A stretch of DNA of 64,000 nt, from positions 315,501 through 379,500 of the forward strand of contig CAWWDR010001137.1 in assembly GCA_963942565.1 (NCBI GenBank). The letters run 5' to 3'. This document shows, one piece after another, positions 26,001 to 38,934 of the stretch. Source of the stretch: Maea johnstoni (lineage: Eukaryota; Annelida; Polychaeta; Spionida; Magelonidae). The translations under genes and the position numbers were made by a program. Under the pieces are notes generated by a model, which saw only the letters and a list, made by a program, of their open reading frames with translations, ran no database searches and was not told the origin of the DNA. Position 1 is the first letter of the stretch, and each line of letters starts with the position of its first letter.

Positions 26001-26582
26001 GGTGCTAAGCTTGTATATTCACCTACCCCAGTTTAGGCCGAGGTGCTTCGCTCCTATGTCCACCTACCTCAGTTTAGGTTGAGGTGCTTCGCTCCTATGA
26101 CCAACTACCCCCCTTAAGGCCAAGGTGCTTCGCTCGTAGGTCAACCTACCCCAGTTTACTTACTTACCTACTTACTTAGGTGCTACTTAGGTGCTAAGCT
26201 CGTATATCCACCTTCCCCAGTTTAGGCCGCGGTGCTAAGCTTGTATATCCACCTACCTCAGTTTAGGTTGAGGTGCTTCGCTCCTATGTCCACCTACCCC
26301 CGTTAAGGCCAATGTGCTTCACTCGTAGGTCAACCTACCCCAGTTTACTTACTTATTTACTTACTTAGGTGCTACTTAGGTGCTAAGCTCGTATATCCAC
26401 CTTCCCCAGTTTAGGCCGTGGTGCTAAGCTTGTATATTCACCTACCCCAGTTTAGGCCGAGGTACTTTGCTCCTATTTCCACCTACCTCAGTTTAGGCCG
26501 AGGTGCTTCGCTCGTATGTCCACCTACCCCTGTTAAGGCCCAAGGTGCTTCGCTCGTAGGTCAACCTACCCCAGTTTACTTT

Positions 26583-26628
<46 letters not shown>

Positions 26629-27335
26629 TAGATGCTGCTTAGGTGCTAAGCTTGTATATCCACCTACCTCAGTTTAGGTTGAGGTGCTTCGCTCCTATGT
26701 CTACCTACCCCCGTTCAGGCCAATGTGCTTCACTCGTAGGTCAACCTACCCCAGTTTACTTACTTATTTACTTACTTAGGTGCTACTTAGGTGCTAAGCT
26801 CGTATATCCACCTACCCCAGTTAAGGCCTCGGTGCTAATCTTGTATATTCACCTACCCCAGTTTAGGCCGAGGTGCTTCGCTCCTATGTCCACCTACCTC
26901 AGTTTAGGTTGAGGTGCTTCGCTCCTATGACCAACTACCCCCCTTATGGCCAAGGTGCTTCGCTCGTAGGTCAACCTACCCCAGTTTACTTACTTACTTA
27001 CTTACTTAGGTGCTACTTAGGTGCTAAGCTCGTATATCCACCTTCCCCAGTTTAGGTCGCGGTGCTAAGCTTGTATATCCACCTACCTCAGTTTAGGTTG
27101 AGGTGCTTCGCTACTATGTCCACCTACTCCCGTTAAGGCCAATGTGCTTCACTCGTAGGTCAACCTACCCCAGTTTACTTACTTATTTACTTACTTAGGT
27201 GCTACTTAGGTGCTAAGCTCTTATATCCACCTACCCCAGTTAAGGCCGCGGTGCTAAGCTTGTATATTCACCTACCCCCGTTAAGGCCAAGGTGCTTCGC
27301 TCGTAGGTCAACCTACCCCAGTTTACTTTCTTACC

Positions 27336-27372
<37 letters not shown>

Positions 27373-28593
27373 TCATAGGTGCTACTTAGGTGCTAAGCTT
27401 GTATATCCACCTACCTCAGTTTAGGTTGAGGTGCTTCGCTCGTATTTCCACCTACCCCCGTTAAGGCCAATGTGCTTCACTCGTAGGTCAACCTACCCCA
27501 GTTTACTTACCTATTTACTTACTTAGGTGCTACTTAGGTGCTAAGCTCGTATATCCACCTACCCCAGTTAAGGCCTCGGTGCTAAGCTTGTATATTCACC
27601 TACCCCAGTTTAGGCCGAGGTCCTTCGCTCCTATGTCCACCTACCTTAGTTTAGGTTGAGGTGCTTCGCTCCTATGACCAACTACCCCCCTTAAGGCCAA
27701 GGTGCTTCGCTCGTAGGTCAACCTACCCCAGTTTACTTACTTACTTACTTACTTAGGTGCTACTTAGGTGCTAAGCTCGTATATCCACCTTCCCCAGTTT
27801 AGGCCGTGGTGCTAAGCTTGTATATTCACCTACCCCAGTTTAGGCCGATGTGCTTCGCTCCTATTTCCACCTACCTCAGTTTAGGCCGAGGTGCTTCGCT
27901 CATATGTCCACCTACCCCCGTTAAGGCCAAGGTGCTTCGCTCGTAGGTCAACCTACCCCAGTTTACTTTCTTACTTACTTACTTACTTACTTACTTTCAT
28001 AGGTGCTACTTAGGTGCTAAGCTTGTATATCCACCTACCTCAGTTTAGGTTGAGGTGCTTCGCTCCTATGTCCACCTACCCCCGTTAAGGCCAATGTGCT
28101 TCACTCGTAGGTCAACCTACCCCAGTTTACTCACTTATTTACTTACTTAGGTGCTACTTAGGTGCTAAGCTCGTATATCCACCTACCCCAGTTAAGGCCT
28201 CGGTGCTAAGCTTGTATATTCACCTACCCCAGTTTAGGCCGAGGTGCTTCGCTCCTATGTCCACCTACCTCAGTTTAGGTTGAGGTGCTTCGCTCCTATG
28301 ACCAACTAGCCCCCTTAAGGCCAAGGTGCTTCGCTCGTAGGTCAACCTACCCCAGTTTACTTACTTACTTACTTACTTAGGTGCTACTTAGGAGCTAAGC
28401 TCGTATATCCACCTTCCCCAGTTTAGGCCGCGGTGCTAAGCTTGTATATTCACCTACCCCAGTTTAGGCCGATGTGCTTCGCTCCTATTTCCACCTACCT
28501 CAGTTTAGGCCGAGGTGCTTCGCTCGTATGTCCACCTACCCCCGTTAAGGCCAAGGTGCTTCGCTCGTAGGTCAACCTACCCCAGTTTACTTT

Positions 28594-28628
<35 letters not shown>

Positions 28629-29638
28629 TCATAGGTGCTACTTAGGTGCTAAGCTTGTATATCCACCTACCTCAGTTTAGGTTGAGGTGCTTCGCTCCTA
28701 TGTCCACCTACCCCCGTTAAGGCCAATGTGCTTCACTCGTAGGTCAACCTACCCCAGTTTACTTACTTATTTACTTACTTAGGTGCTACTTAGGTGCTAA
28801 GCTCATATATCCACCTACCCCAGTTAAGGCCTCGGTGCTAAGCTTGTATATTCACCTACCCCAGTTTAGGCCGAGGTGCTTCGCTCCTATTTCCACCTAC
28901 CTCAGTTTAGGTTGAGTTGCTTCGCTCCTATGACCAACTACCCCCTTTAAGGCCAAGGTGCTTCGCTCGTAGGTCAACCTACCCCAGTTTACTTACTTAC
29001 TTACTTACTTAGGTGCTACTTAGGTGCTAAGCTCGTATATCCACCTTCCCCAGTTTAGGCCGCGGTGCTAAGCTTGTATATTCACCTACCCCAGTTTAGG
29101 CCGATGTGCTTCGCTCCTATTTCCACCTACCTCAGTTTAGGCCAAGTAGCTTCGCTCGTATGTCCACCTACCCCCGTTAAGGCCAAGGTGCTTCGCTCGT
29201 AGGTCAACCTACCCCAGTTTACTTTCTTACTTACTTACTTACTTTCATAGGTGCTACTTAGGTGCTAAGCTTGTATATCCACCTACCTCAGTTTAGGTTG
29301 AGGTGCTTCGCTCCTATGTCCACCTACCCCCGTTCAGGCCAATGTGCTTCACTCGTAGGTCAACCTACCCCAGTTTACTTACTTATTTACTTACTTAGGT
29401 GCTACTTAGGTGCTAAGCTCGTATATCCACCTACCCCAGTTAAGGCCTCGGTGCTAAGCTTGTATATTCACCTACCCCAGTTTAGGCCGAGGTGCTTCGC
29501 TCCTATGTCCACCTACCTCAGTTTAGGTTGAGGTGCTTCGCTCCTATGACCAACTACCCCCCTTAAGGCCAAGGTGCTTCGCTCGTAGGTCAACCTACCC
29601 CAGTTTACTTACTTACTTACTTACTTAGGTGCTACTTA

Positions 29639-29868
29639 GGTGCTAAGCTCGTATATCCACCTACCCCAGTTAAGGCCTCGGTGCTAAGCTTGTATATTCA
29701 CCTACCCCAGTTTAGGCCGAGGTGCTTCGCTCCTATGTCCACCTACCTCAGTTTAGGTTGAGGTGCTTCGATCCTATGACCAACTACCCCCCTTAAGGCC
29801 AAGGTGCTTTGCTCGTAGGTCAACCTACCCCAGTTTACTTACTTACTTACTTACTTAGGTGCTACTTA
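29639..29868 (+). repeat. Extra cassette I (230-bp direct duplication)
   Basis: Two full cassettes I stand head to tail here (D at 29548 and 29778). The paralogous place in the first copy, near 24.43 kb, has one cassette I followed by an A/A' hybrid and cassette III. The extra copy has private bases GATCCTATG (29770) and GTGCTTTGC (29805). Confidence 0.85.
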
Positions 29869-30256
29869 GGTGCTAAGCTCGTATATCCACCTTCCCCAGT
29901 TTAGGCCGCGGTGCTAAGCTTGTATATCCATCTACCTCAGTTTAGGTTGAGGTGCTTCGCTCCTATGTCCACCTACCCCCGTTAAGGCCAATGTGCTTCA
30001 CTCGTAGGTCAACCTACCCCAGTTATCTTACTTATTTACTTACTTAGGTGCTACTTAGGTGCTAAGCTCGTATATCCACCTTCCCCAGTTTAGGCCGTGG
30101 TGCTAAGCTTGTATATTCACCTACCCCAGTTTAGGCCGAGGTACTTCGCTCCTATTTCCACCTACCTCAGTTTAGGCCGAGGTGCTTCGCTCGTATGTCC
30201 ACCTACCCCTGTTAAGGCTAAGGTGCTTCGCTCGTAGGTCAACCTACCCCAGTTTA

Positions 30257-30260
30257 CTTT

Positions 30261-30302
<42 letters not shown>

Positions 30303-30303
30303 A

Positions 30304-30338
<35 letters not shown>

Positions 30339-30340
30339 TA
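30257..30340 (+). repeat. Longest CTTA tract in the window (84 bp)
   Basis: An H-type tract of about 20 tetranucleotide units with one ACTAAC interruption near 30300. It ends TTACATA before the variant linker GATGCTGCTTA. The counterpart in the other 7.1-kb copy (24818-24885) is 68 bp, so the tract has changed by four units since the duplication. Confidence 0.92.
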
Positions 30341-30932
30341 GATGCTGCTTAGGTGCTAAGCTTGTATATCCACCTACCTCAGTTTAGGTTGAGGTGCTTT
30401 GCTCCTATGTCTACCTACCCCCGTTCAGGCCAATGTGCTTCACTCGTAGGTCAACCTACCCCAGTTTACTTACTTATTTACTTACTTAGGTGCTACTTAG
30501 GTGCTAAGCTCGTATATCCACCTACCCCAGTTAAGGCCTCGGTGCTAAGCTTGTATATTCACCTACCCCAGTTTAGGCCGAGGTGCTTCGCTCCTATGTC
30601 CACCTACCTCAGTTTAGGTTGAGGTGCTTCGCTCCTATGACCAACTACCCTCCTTAAGGCCAAGGTGCTTCGCTCGTAGGTCAACCTACCCCAGTTTACT
30701 TACTTACTTACTTACTTAGGTGCTACTTAGGTGCTAAGCTCGTATATCCACCTTCCCCAGTTTAGGCCGCGGTGCTAAGCTTGTATATTCACCTACCCCA
30801 GTTTAGGCCGAGGTACTTCGCTCCTATTTCCACCTACCTCAGTTAAGGCCGAGGTGCTTCGCTCGTATGTCCACCTACCCCTGTTAAGGCCAAGGTGCTT
30901 CGCTCGTAGGTCAACCTACCCCAGTTTACTTT

Positions 30933-30971
<39 letters not shown>

Positions 30972-32028
30972 TCTTTCATAGGTGCTACTTAGGTGCTAAG
31001 CTTGTATATCCACCTACCTCAGTTTAGGTTGAGGTGCTTCGCTCCTATGTCCACCTACCCCCGTTAAGGCCAATGTGCTTCACTCGTAGGTCAACCTACC
31101 CCAGTTTACTTACTTACTTACTTAGGTACAACTTAGGTGCTAAGCTCGTATATCCACCTTCCCCAGTTTAGGCTGCGGTGCTAAGCTTGTATATTCACCT
31201 ACCCCAGTTTAGGCCGAGGTGCTTCGCTCCTATTTCCACCTACCTCAGTTTAGGCCGAGGTGCTTCGCTCGTATGTCCACCTACCCCCGTTAAGGCCAAG
31301 GTGCTTCGCTCGTAGGTCAACCTACCCCAGTTTACTTTCTTACTTACTTACTTAGGTACTTCTTAGGTGCTAAGCTCGTTTGTCCACCTTCCCCAGTTTA
31401 GGCTGCGGTGCTAAGCTTGTATATTCACCTACCCCAGTTAAGGCCTCGGTGCTAAGCTTGTATATTCACCTACCCCAGTTTAGGCCGAGGTGCTTCGCTC
31501 CTATGTCCACCTACCTCAGTTTAGGTTGAGGTGCTTCGCTCCTATGACCAACTACCCCCCTTAAGGCCAAGGTGCTTCGCTCGTAGGTCAACCTACCCCA
31601 GTTTACTTACTTACTTACTTACTTAGGTGCTACTTAGGTGCTAAGCTCGTATATCCCCCTTCCCCAGTTTAGGCCGCGGTGCTAAGCTTGTATATCCACC
31701 TACCTCAGTTTAGGTTGAGGTTCTTCGCTCCTATGTCCACCTACCCCCGTTAAGGCCAATGTGCTTCACTCGTAGGTCAACCTACCCCAGTTTACTTACT
31801 TATTTACTTACTTAGGTGCTACTTAGGTGCTAAGCTCGTATATCCACCTTCCCCAGTTTAGGCCGCGGTGCTAAGCTTGTATATTCACCTACCCCAGTTT
31901 AGGCCGAGGTACTTCGCTCCTATTTCCACCTACCTCAGTTTAGGCCGAGGTGCTTCGCTCGTATGTCCACCTACCCCTGTTAAGGCTAAGGTGCTTCGCT
32001 CGTAGGTCAACCTACCCCAGTTTACTTT

Positions 32029-32074
<46 letters not shown>

Positions 32075-32520
32075 TAGATGCTGCTTAGGTGCTAAGCTTG
32101 TATATCCACCTACCTCAGTTTAGGTTGAGGTGCTTTGCTCCTATGTCTACCTACCCCCGTTCAGGCCAATGTGCTTCACTCGTAGGTCAACCTACCCCAG
32201 TTTACTTACTTATTTACTTACTTAGGTGCTACTTAGGTGCTAAGCTCGTATATCCACCTACCCCAGTTAAGGCCTCGGTGCTAAGCTTGTATATTCACCT
32301 ACCCCAGTTTAGGCCGAGGTGCTTCGCTCCTATGTCCACCTACCTCAGTTTAGGTTGAGGTGCTTCGCTCCTATGACCAACTACCCCCCTTAAGGCCAAG
32401 GTGCTTCGCTCGTAGGTCAACCTACCCCAGTTTACTTACTTACTTACTTACTTAGGTGCTACTTAGGTGCTAAGCTCGTATATCCACCTTCCCCAGTTTA
32501 GGCCGCGGTGCTAAGCTTGT

Positions 32521-32668
32521 ATATTCACCTACCCCAGTTTAGGCCGAGGTACTTCGCTCCTATTTCCACCTACCTCAGTTTAGGCCGAGGTGCTTTGCTC
32601 GTATGTCCACCTACCCCTGTTAAGGCCAAGGTGCTTCGCTCATAGGTCAACCTACCCCAGTTTACTTT

Positions 32669-32703
<35 letters not shown>

Positions 32704-33074
32704 TCTTTCATAGGTGCTACTTAGGTGCTAAGCTTGTATATCCACCTACCTCAGTTTAGGTTGAGGTGCTTCGCTCCTATGTCCACCTACCCCCGTTAAG
32801 GCCAATGTGCTTCACTCGTAGGTCAACCTACCCCAGTTTACTTACTTACTTACTTACTTAGGTACTACTTAGGTGCTAAGCTCGTATATCCACCTTCCCC
32901 AGTTTAGGCTGCGGTGCTAAGCTTGTATATTCACCTACCCCAGTTTAGGCCGAGATGCTTCGCTCCTATTTCCACCTACCTCAGTTTAGGCCGAGGTGCT
33001 TCGCTCGTATGTCCACCTACCCCCGTTAAGGCCAAGGTGCTTCGCTCGTAGGTCAACCTACCCCAGTTTACTTT

Positions 33075-33121
<47 letters not shown>

Positions 33122-33759
33122 TCATAGGTGCTACTTAGGTGCTAAGCTTGTATATCCACCTACCTCAGTTTAGGTTGAGGTGCTTCGCTCCTATGTCCAC
33201 CTACCCCCGTTAAGGCCAATGTGCTTCACTCGTAGGTCAACCTACCCCAGTGTACTTACTTATTTACTTACTTAGGTGCTACTTAGGTGCTAAGCTCGTA
33301 TATCCACCTACCCCAGTTAAGGCCTCGGTGCTAAGCTTGTATATTCACCTACCCCAGTTTAGGCCGAGGTGCTTCGCTCCTATGTCCACCTACCTCAGTT
33401 TAGGTTGAGGTGCTTCGCTCCTATGACCAACTACCCCCCTTAAGGCCAAGGTGCTTCGCTCGTAGGTCAACCTACCCCAGTTTACTTACTTACTTACTTA
33501 CTTAGGTGCTACTTAGGTGCTAAGCTCGTATATCCACCTTCCCCAGTTTAGGCCGCGGTGCTAAGCTTGTATATTCACCTACCCCAGTTTAGGCCGATGT
33601 GCTTCGCTCCTATTTCCACCTACCTCAGTTTAGGCCGAGGTGGTTCGCTCGTATGTCCACCTACCCCCGTTAAGGCCAAGGTGCTTCGCTCGTAGGTCAA
33701 CCTACCCCAGTTTACTTACTTACTTACTTACTTAGGTGCTACTTAGGTGCTTAGCTCGT
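32521..33759 (+). repeat. Satellite between the 7.1-kb and 2356-bp duplications
   Basis: One D monomer (33425). The layout resembles 11.4-12.5 kb: cassette II with GGTACTTCG, cassette III, cassette II with GGCTGC, cassette III, cassette I, then a GTGGTTCGC cassette (33640). That last cassette runs into an E-type tract (CTTA)5 instead of an H tract. CAGTGTACTT (33249) is private. Confidence 0.75.
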
Positions 33760-34639
33760 ATATCCACCTTCCCCAGTTTAGGCCGCGGTGCTAAGCTTGT
33801 ATATTCACTTACCCCAGTTTAGGCCTCGGTGCTAAGCTTGTATATTCACCTACCCCAGTTTAGGCTGAGGTGCTTCGCTCCTATGTCCACCTACCTCAGT
33901 TAAGGTTGAGGTGCTTCGCTCCTATTTCCACCTACCCCCGTTAAGGCCAATGTGCTTCACTCGTAGGTCAACCTACCCCAGTTTACTTACTTACTTACTT
34001 ACTTAGGTGCTACTTAGGTGCTAAGCTCGTATATCAACCTTCCCCAGTTTAGGCCGCGGTGCTAAGCTTGTATATCCACCTACCTCAGTTTAGGTTGAGG
34101 TGCTTCGCTCCTATGTCCACCTACCCCCGTTAAGGCCAATGTGCTTCACTTGTAGGTCAACCTACCCCAGTTTACTTACTTATTTACTTACTTAGGTGCT
34201 ACTTAGGTGCTAAGCTCGTATATCCACCTACCCCAGTTAAGGCATCGGTGCTAAGCTTGTATATTCACCTACCCCAGTTTCGGCCGAGGTGCTTCGCTCC
34301 TATGTCCACCTACCTCAGTTTAGGTTGAGGTGCTTCGCTCCTATGACCAACTAGCCCCCTTTAAGGCCAAGGTGCTTCGCTCGTAGGTCAACCTACCCCA
34401 GTTTACTTACTTACTTACTTACTTAGGTGCTACTTAGGTGCTAAGCTCGTATATCCACCTTCCCCAGTTTAGGCCGCGGTGCTAAGCTTGTATATTCACC
34501 TACCCCAGTTTAGGCCGATGTGCTTCGCTCCTATTTCCACCTACCTCAGTTTAGGCCGAGGTGCTTCGCTCGTATGTCCACCTACCCCCGTTAAGGCCAA
34601 GGTGCTTCGCTCGTAGGTCAACCTACCCCAGTTTACTTT

Positions 34640-34678
<39 letters not shown>

Positions 34679-35895
34679 TCATAGGTGCTACTTAGGTGCT
34701 AGGCTTGTATATCCACCTACCTCAGTTTAGGTTGAGGTGCTTCGCTCCTATGTCCACCTACCCCCGTTAAGGCCAATGTGCTTCACTCGTAGGTCAACCT
34801 ACCCCAGTTTACTTACTTATTTACTTACTTAGGTGCTACTTAGGTGCTAAGCTCATATATCCACCTACCCCAGTTAAGACCTCGGTGCTAAGCTTGTATA
34901 TTCACCTACCCCAGTTTAGGCCGAGGTGCTTCGCTCCTATGTCCACCTACCTCAGTTTAGGTTGAGTTGCTTCGCTCCTATGACCAACTACCCCCTTTAA
35001 GGCCAAGGTGCTTCGCTCGTAGGTCAACCTACCCCAATTTACTTACTTACTTACTAACTTAGGTGCTACTTAGGTGCTAAGCTCGTATATCCACCTTCCC
35101 CAGTTTAGGCCGCGGTGCTAAGCTTGTATATTCACCTACCCCAGTTTAGGCCAATGTGCTTCGCTCCTATTTCCACCTACCTCAGTTTAGGCCGAGTAGC
35201 TTCGCTCGTATGTCCACCTACCCCCGTTAAGGCCAAGGTGCTTCGCTCGTAGGTCAACCTACCCCAGTTTACTTTCTTACTTACTTACTTACTTACTTTC
35301 ATAGGTGCTACTTAGGTGCTAAGCTTGTATATCCACCTACCTCAATTTAGGTTGAGGTGCTTCGCTCCTATGTCCACCTACCCCCGTTAAGGCCAATGTG
35401 CTTCACTCGTAGGTCAACCTACCCCAGTTTACTTACTTATTTACTTACTTAGGTGCTACTTAGGTGCTAAGCTCGTATATCCACCTACCCCAGTTTAGGC
35501 CGAGGTGCTTCGCTCCTATGTCCACCTACCTCAGTTTAGGTTGAGGTGCTTCGCTCCTATGACCAACTACCCCCCTTAAGGCCAAGGTGCTACGCTCGTA
35601 GGTCAACCTACCCCAGTTTACTTACTTACTTACTTTCTTAGGTGCTACTTAGGTGCTAAGCTCATATATCCACCTTCCCCAGTTTAGGCCGCGGTGCTAA
35701 GCTCGTATATCCACCTTCCCCAGTTTAGGCCGCGGTGCTAAGCTTTTATATTCACCTACCCCAGTTTAGGCCGAGGTACTTCGCTCCTATTTCCACCTAC
35801 CTCAGTTTAGGCCGAGGTGCTTCGCTCGTATGTCCACCTTCCCCTGTGAAGGCCAAGGTGCTTCGCTCATAGGTCAACCTACCCCAGTTTACTTT

Positions 35896-35934
<39 letters not shown>

Positions 35935-36115
35935 TCTTTCATAGGTGCTACTTAGGTGCTAAGCTTGTATATCCACCTACCTCAGTTTAGGTTGAGGTGC
36001 TTCGCTCTTATGTCCACCTACCCCTGTTAAGGCCAATGTGCTTCACTCGTAGGTCAACCTACCTCAGTTTACTTACTTATTTACTTACTTAGGTGCTACT
36101 TAGGTGCTAAGCTCG
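33760..36115 (+). repeat. 2356-bp tandem pair, unit 1
   Basis: The unit contains D monomers 34345, 34982 and 35561, with CACTTACCCC (33806), GGCATCGG (34241), TTTCGGCC (34278), a linker with GCTAGGCTTG (34697), GAGTTGCTTC, GAGTAGCTTC, CTCAATTTAGG (35341), a short cassette I (35463-35651) and a doubled A' monomer (35652-35733). All recur at exactly +2356. The first third also resembles 9.2-9.9 and 16.7-17.4 kb. Confidence 0.93.
35652..35733 (+). repeat. Tandemly doubled A' monomer
   Basis: Two A' 41-mers stand side by side, the first with CTCATATATCC and the second with CTCGTATATCC, before B' at 35734. The same doubling is at 38008-38089 in the second 2356-bp unit. It is an insertion of exactly one monomer. 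Confidence 0.9.
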
Positions 36116-36995
36116 TTTATCCACCTTCCCCAGTTTAGGCCGCGGTGCTAAGCTTGTATATTCACTACCCCAGTTTAGGCCTCGGTGCTAAGCTTGTATA
36201 TTCACCTACCCCAGTTTAGGCTGAGGTGCTTCGCTCCTATGTCCACCTACCTCAGTTAAGGTTGAGGTGCTTCGCTCCTATTTCCACCTACCCCCGTTAA
36301 GGCCAATGTGCTTCACTCGTAGGTCAACCTACACCAGTTTACTTACTTACTTACTTACTTAGGTGCTACTTAGGTGCTAAGCTCGTATATCAACCTTCCC
36401 CAGTTTAGGCCGCGGTGCTAAGCTTGTATATCCACCTACCTCAGTTTAGGTTGAGGTGCTTCGCTCCTATGTCCACCTACCCCCGTTAAGGCCAATGTGC
36501 TTCACTTGTAGGTCAACCTACCCCAGTTTACTTACTTATTTACTTACTTAGGTGCTACTTAGGTGCTAAGCTCGTATATCCACCTACCCCAGTTAAGGCA
36601 TCGGTGCTAAGCTTGTATATTCACCTACCCCAGTTTCGGCCGAGGTGCTTCGCTCCTATGTCCACCTACCTCAGTTTAGGTTGAGGTGCTTCGCTCCTAT
36701 GACCAACTAGCCCCCTTTAAGGCCAAGGTGCTTCGCTCGTAGGTCAACCTACCCCAGTTTACTTACTTACTTACTTACTTAGGTGCTACTTAGGTGCTAA
36801 GCTCGTATATCCACCTTCCCCAGTTTAGGCCGCGGTGCTAAGCTTGTATATTCACCTACCCCAGTTTAGGCCGATGTGCTTCGCTCCTATTTCCACCTAC
36901 CTCAGTTTAGGCCGAGGTGCTTCGCTCGTATGTCCACCTACCCCCGTTAAGGCCAAGGTGCTTCGCTCGTAGGTCAACCTACCTCAGTTTACTTT

Positions 36996-37034
<39 letters not shown>

Positions 37035-38251
37035 TCATAGGTGCTACTTAGGTGCTAGGCTTGTATATCCACCTACCTCAGTTTAGGTTGAGGTGCTTCG
37101 CTCCTATGTCCACCTACCCCCGTTAAGGCCAATGTGCTTCACTCGTAGGTCAACCTACCCCAGTTTACTTACTTATTTACTTACTTAGGTGCTACTTAGG
37201 TGCTAAGCTCATATATCCACCTACCCCAGTTAAGACCTCGGTGCTAAGCTTGTATATTCACCTACCCCAGTTTAGGCCGAGGTGCTTCGCTCCTATGTCC
37301 ACCTACCTCAGTTTAGGTTGAGTTGCTTCGCTCCTATGACCAACTACCCCCTTTAAGGCCAAGGTGCTTCGCTCGTAGGTCAACCTACCCCAATTTACTT
37401 ACTTACTTACTAACTTAGGTGCTACTTAGGTGCTAAGCTCGTATATCCACCTTCCCCAGTTTAGGCCGCGGTGCTAAGCTTGTATATTCACCTACCCCAG
37501 TTTAGGCCAATGTGCTTCGCTCCTATTTCCACCTACCTCAGTTTAGGCCGAGTAGCTTCGCTCGTATGTCCACCTACCCCCGTTAAGGCCAAGGTGCTTC
37601 GCTCGTAGGTCAACCTACCCCAGTTTACTTTCTTACTTACTTACTTACTTACTTTCATAGGTGCTACTTAGGTGCTAAGCTTGTATATCCACCTACCTCA
37701 ATTTAGGTTGAGGTGCTTCGCTCCTATGTCCACCTACCCCCGTTAAGGCCAATGTGCTTCACTCGTAGGTCAACCTACCCCAGTTTACTTACTTATTTAC
37801 TTACTTAGGTGCTACTTAGGTGCTAAGCTCGTATATCCACCTACCCCAGTTTAGGCCGAGGTGCTTCGCTCCTATGTCCACCTACCTCAGTTTAGGTTGA
37901 GGTGCTTCGCTCCTATGACCAACTACCCCCCTTAAGGCCAAGGTGCTACGCTCGTAGGTCAACCTACCCCAGTTTACTTACTTACTTACTTACTTAGGTG
38001 CTACTTAGGTGCTAAGCTCATATATCCACCTTCCCCAGTTTAGGCCGCGGTGCTAAGCTCGTATATCCACCTTCCCCAGTTTAGGCCGCGGTGCTAAGCT
38101 TGTATATTCACCTACCCCAGTTTAGGCCGAGGTACTTCGCTCCTATTTCCACCTACCTCAGTTTAGGCCGAGGTGCTTCACTCGTATGTCCACCTTCCCC
38201 TGTGAAGGCCAAGGTGCTTCGCTCATAGGTCAACCTACCCCAGTTTACTTT

Positions 38252-38290
<39 letters not shown>

Positions 38291-38471
38291 TCTTTCATAG
38301 GTGCTACTTAGGTGCTAAGCTTGTATATCCACCTACCTCAGTTTAGGTTGAGGTGCTTCGCTCTTATGTCCACCTACCCCTGTTAAGGCCAATGTGCTTC
38401 ACTCGTAGGTCAACCTACCTCAGTTTACTTACTTATTTACTTACTTAGGTGCTACTTAGGTGCTAAGCTCG
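36116..38471 (+). repeat. 2356-bp tandem pair, unit 2
   Basis: D monomers 36701, 37338 and 37917 lie exactly 2356 bp from those of unit 1. By eye I found only about eight differences, for example CACTACCCC (one base lost, 36163), ACACCAG (36331), ACCTCAG (36982) and TTCACTCG (38178). Identity is thus well above 99 percent, tract lengths included. Confidence 0.93.
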
Positions 38472-38891
38472 TATATCCACCTACCCCAGTTAAGGCCTCG
38501 GTGCTAAGCTTGTATATTCACCTACCCCAGTTTAGGCCGAGGTGCTTCGCTCCTATGTCCACCTACCTCAGTTTAGGTTGAGTAGCTTCGCTCCTATGAC
38601 CAACTACCCCCCTTAAGGCCAAGGTGCTTCGCTCGTAGGTCAACCTACCCCAGTTTACTTACTTACTTACTTACTTAGGTGCTACTTAGGTGCTAAGCTC
38701 TTATATACACCTTCCCCAGTTTAGGCTGCGGTGCTAAGATTGTATATTCACCTACCCCAGTTTAGGCCGAGGTGCTTCGCTCCTATTTCCACCTACCTCA
38801 GTTTAGGCCGAGGTGCTTCGCTCGTATGTCCACCTACCCCCGTTAAGGCCAAGGTGCTTCGCTCGTAGGTCAACCTACCCCAGTTTACTTT

Positions 38892-38934
<43 letters not shown>

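Larger units (their letters stand above)
20000..27096 (+). repeat. 7.1-kb segmental duplication, copy 1
   Basis: The segment begins with a cassette III marked GCTACTATG (20013) and a B/J hybrid monomer (20153-20193). It then contains the 1884-bp tandem pair, a cassette III with GTTCAGG (24124), and two units of about 1745 bp marked by GATGCTGCTT linkers (24886, 26631). The next copy starts at about 27097 with the same GCTACTATG mark (27110, offset 7097). Offsets to copy 2 then step to 5213 and 5446 as that copy loses a 1884-bp unit and gains a 230-bp cassette. Confidence 0.87.
27097..32520 (+). repeat. 7.1-kb segmental duplication, copy 2 (contracted to ~5.4 kb)
   Basis: The left part (27.1-28.1 kb) matches copy 1 at offset 7097: GCTACTATG (27110), hybrid monomer, GCTCGTATTTCC and AGGTCCTTCG (27618). 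The right part matches at offset 5209-5213 up to D 29548 (from 24339), then at about 5446 from 29.9 kb onward. The steps equal one 1884-bp unit missing and one 230-bp cassette I extra (D 29548 and 29778 are 230 bp apart), plus small tract changes. The two copies diverge after about 32520. Confidence 0.85.
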
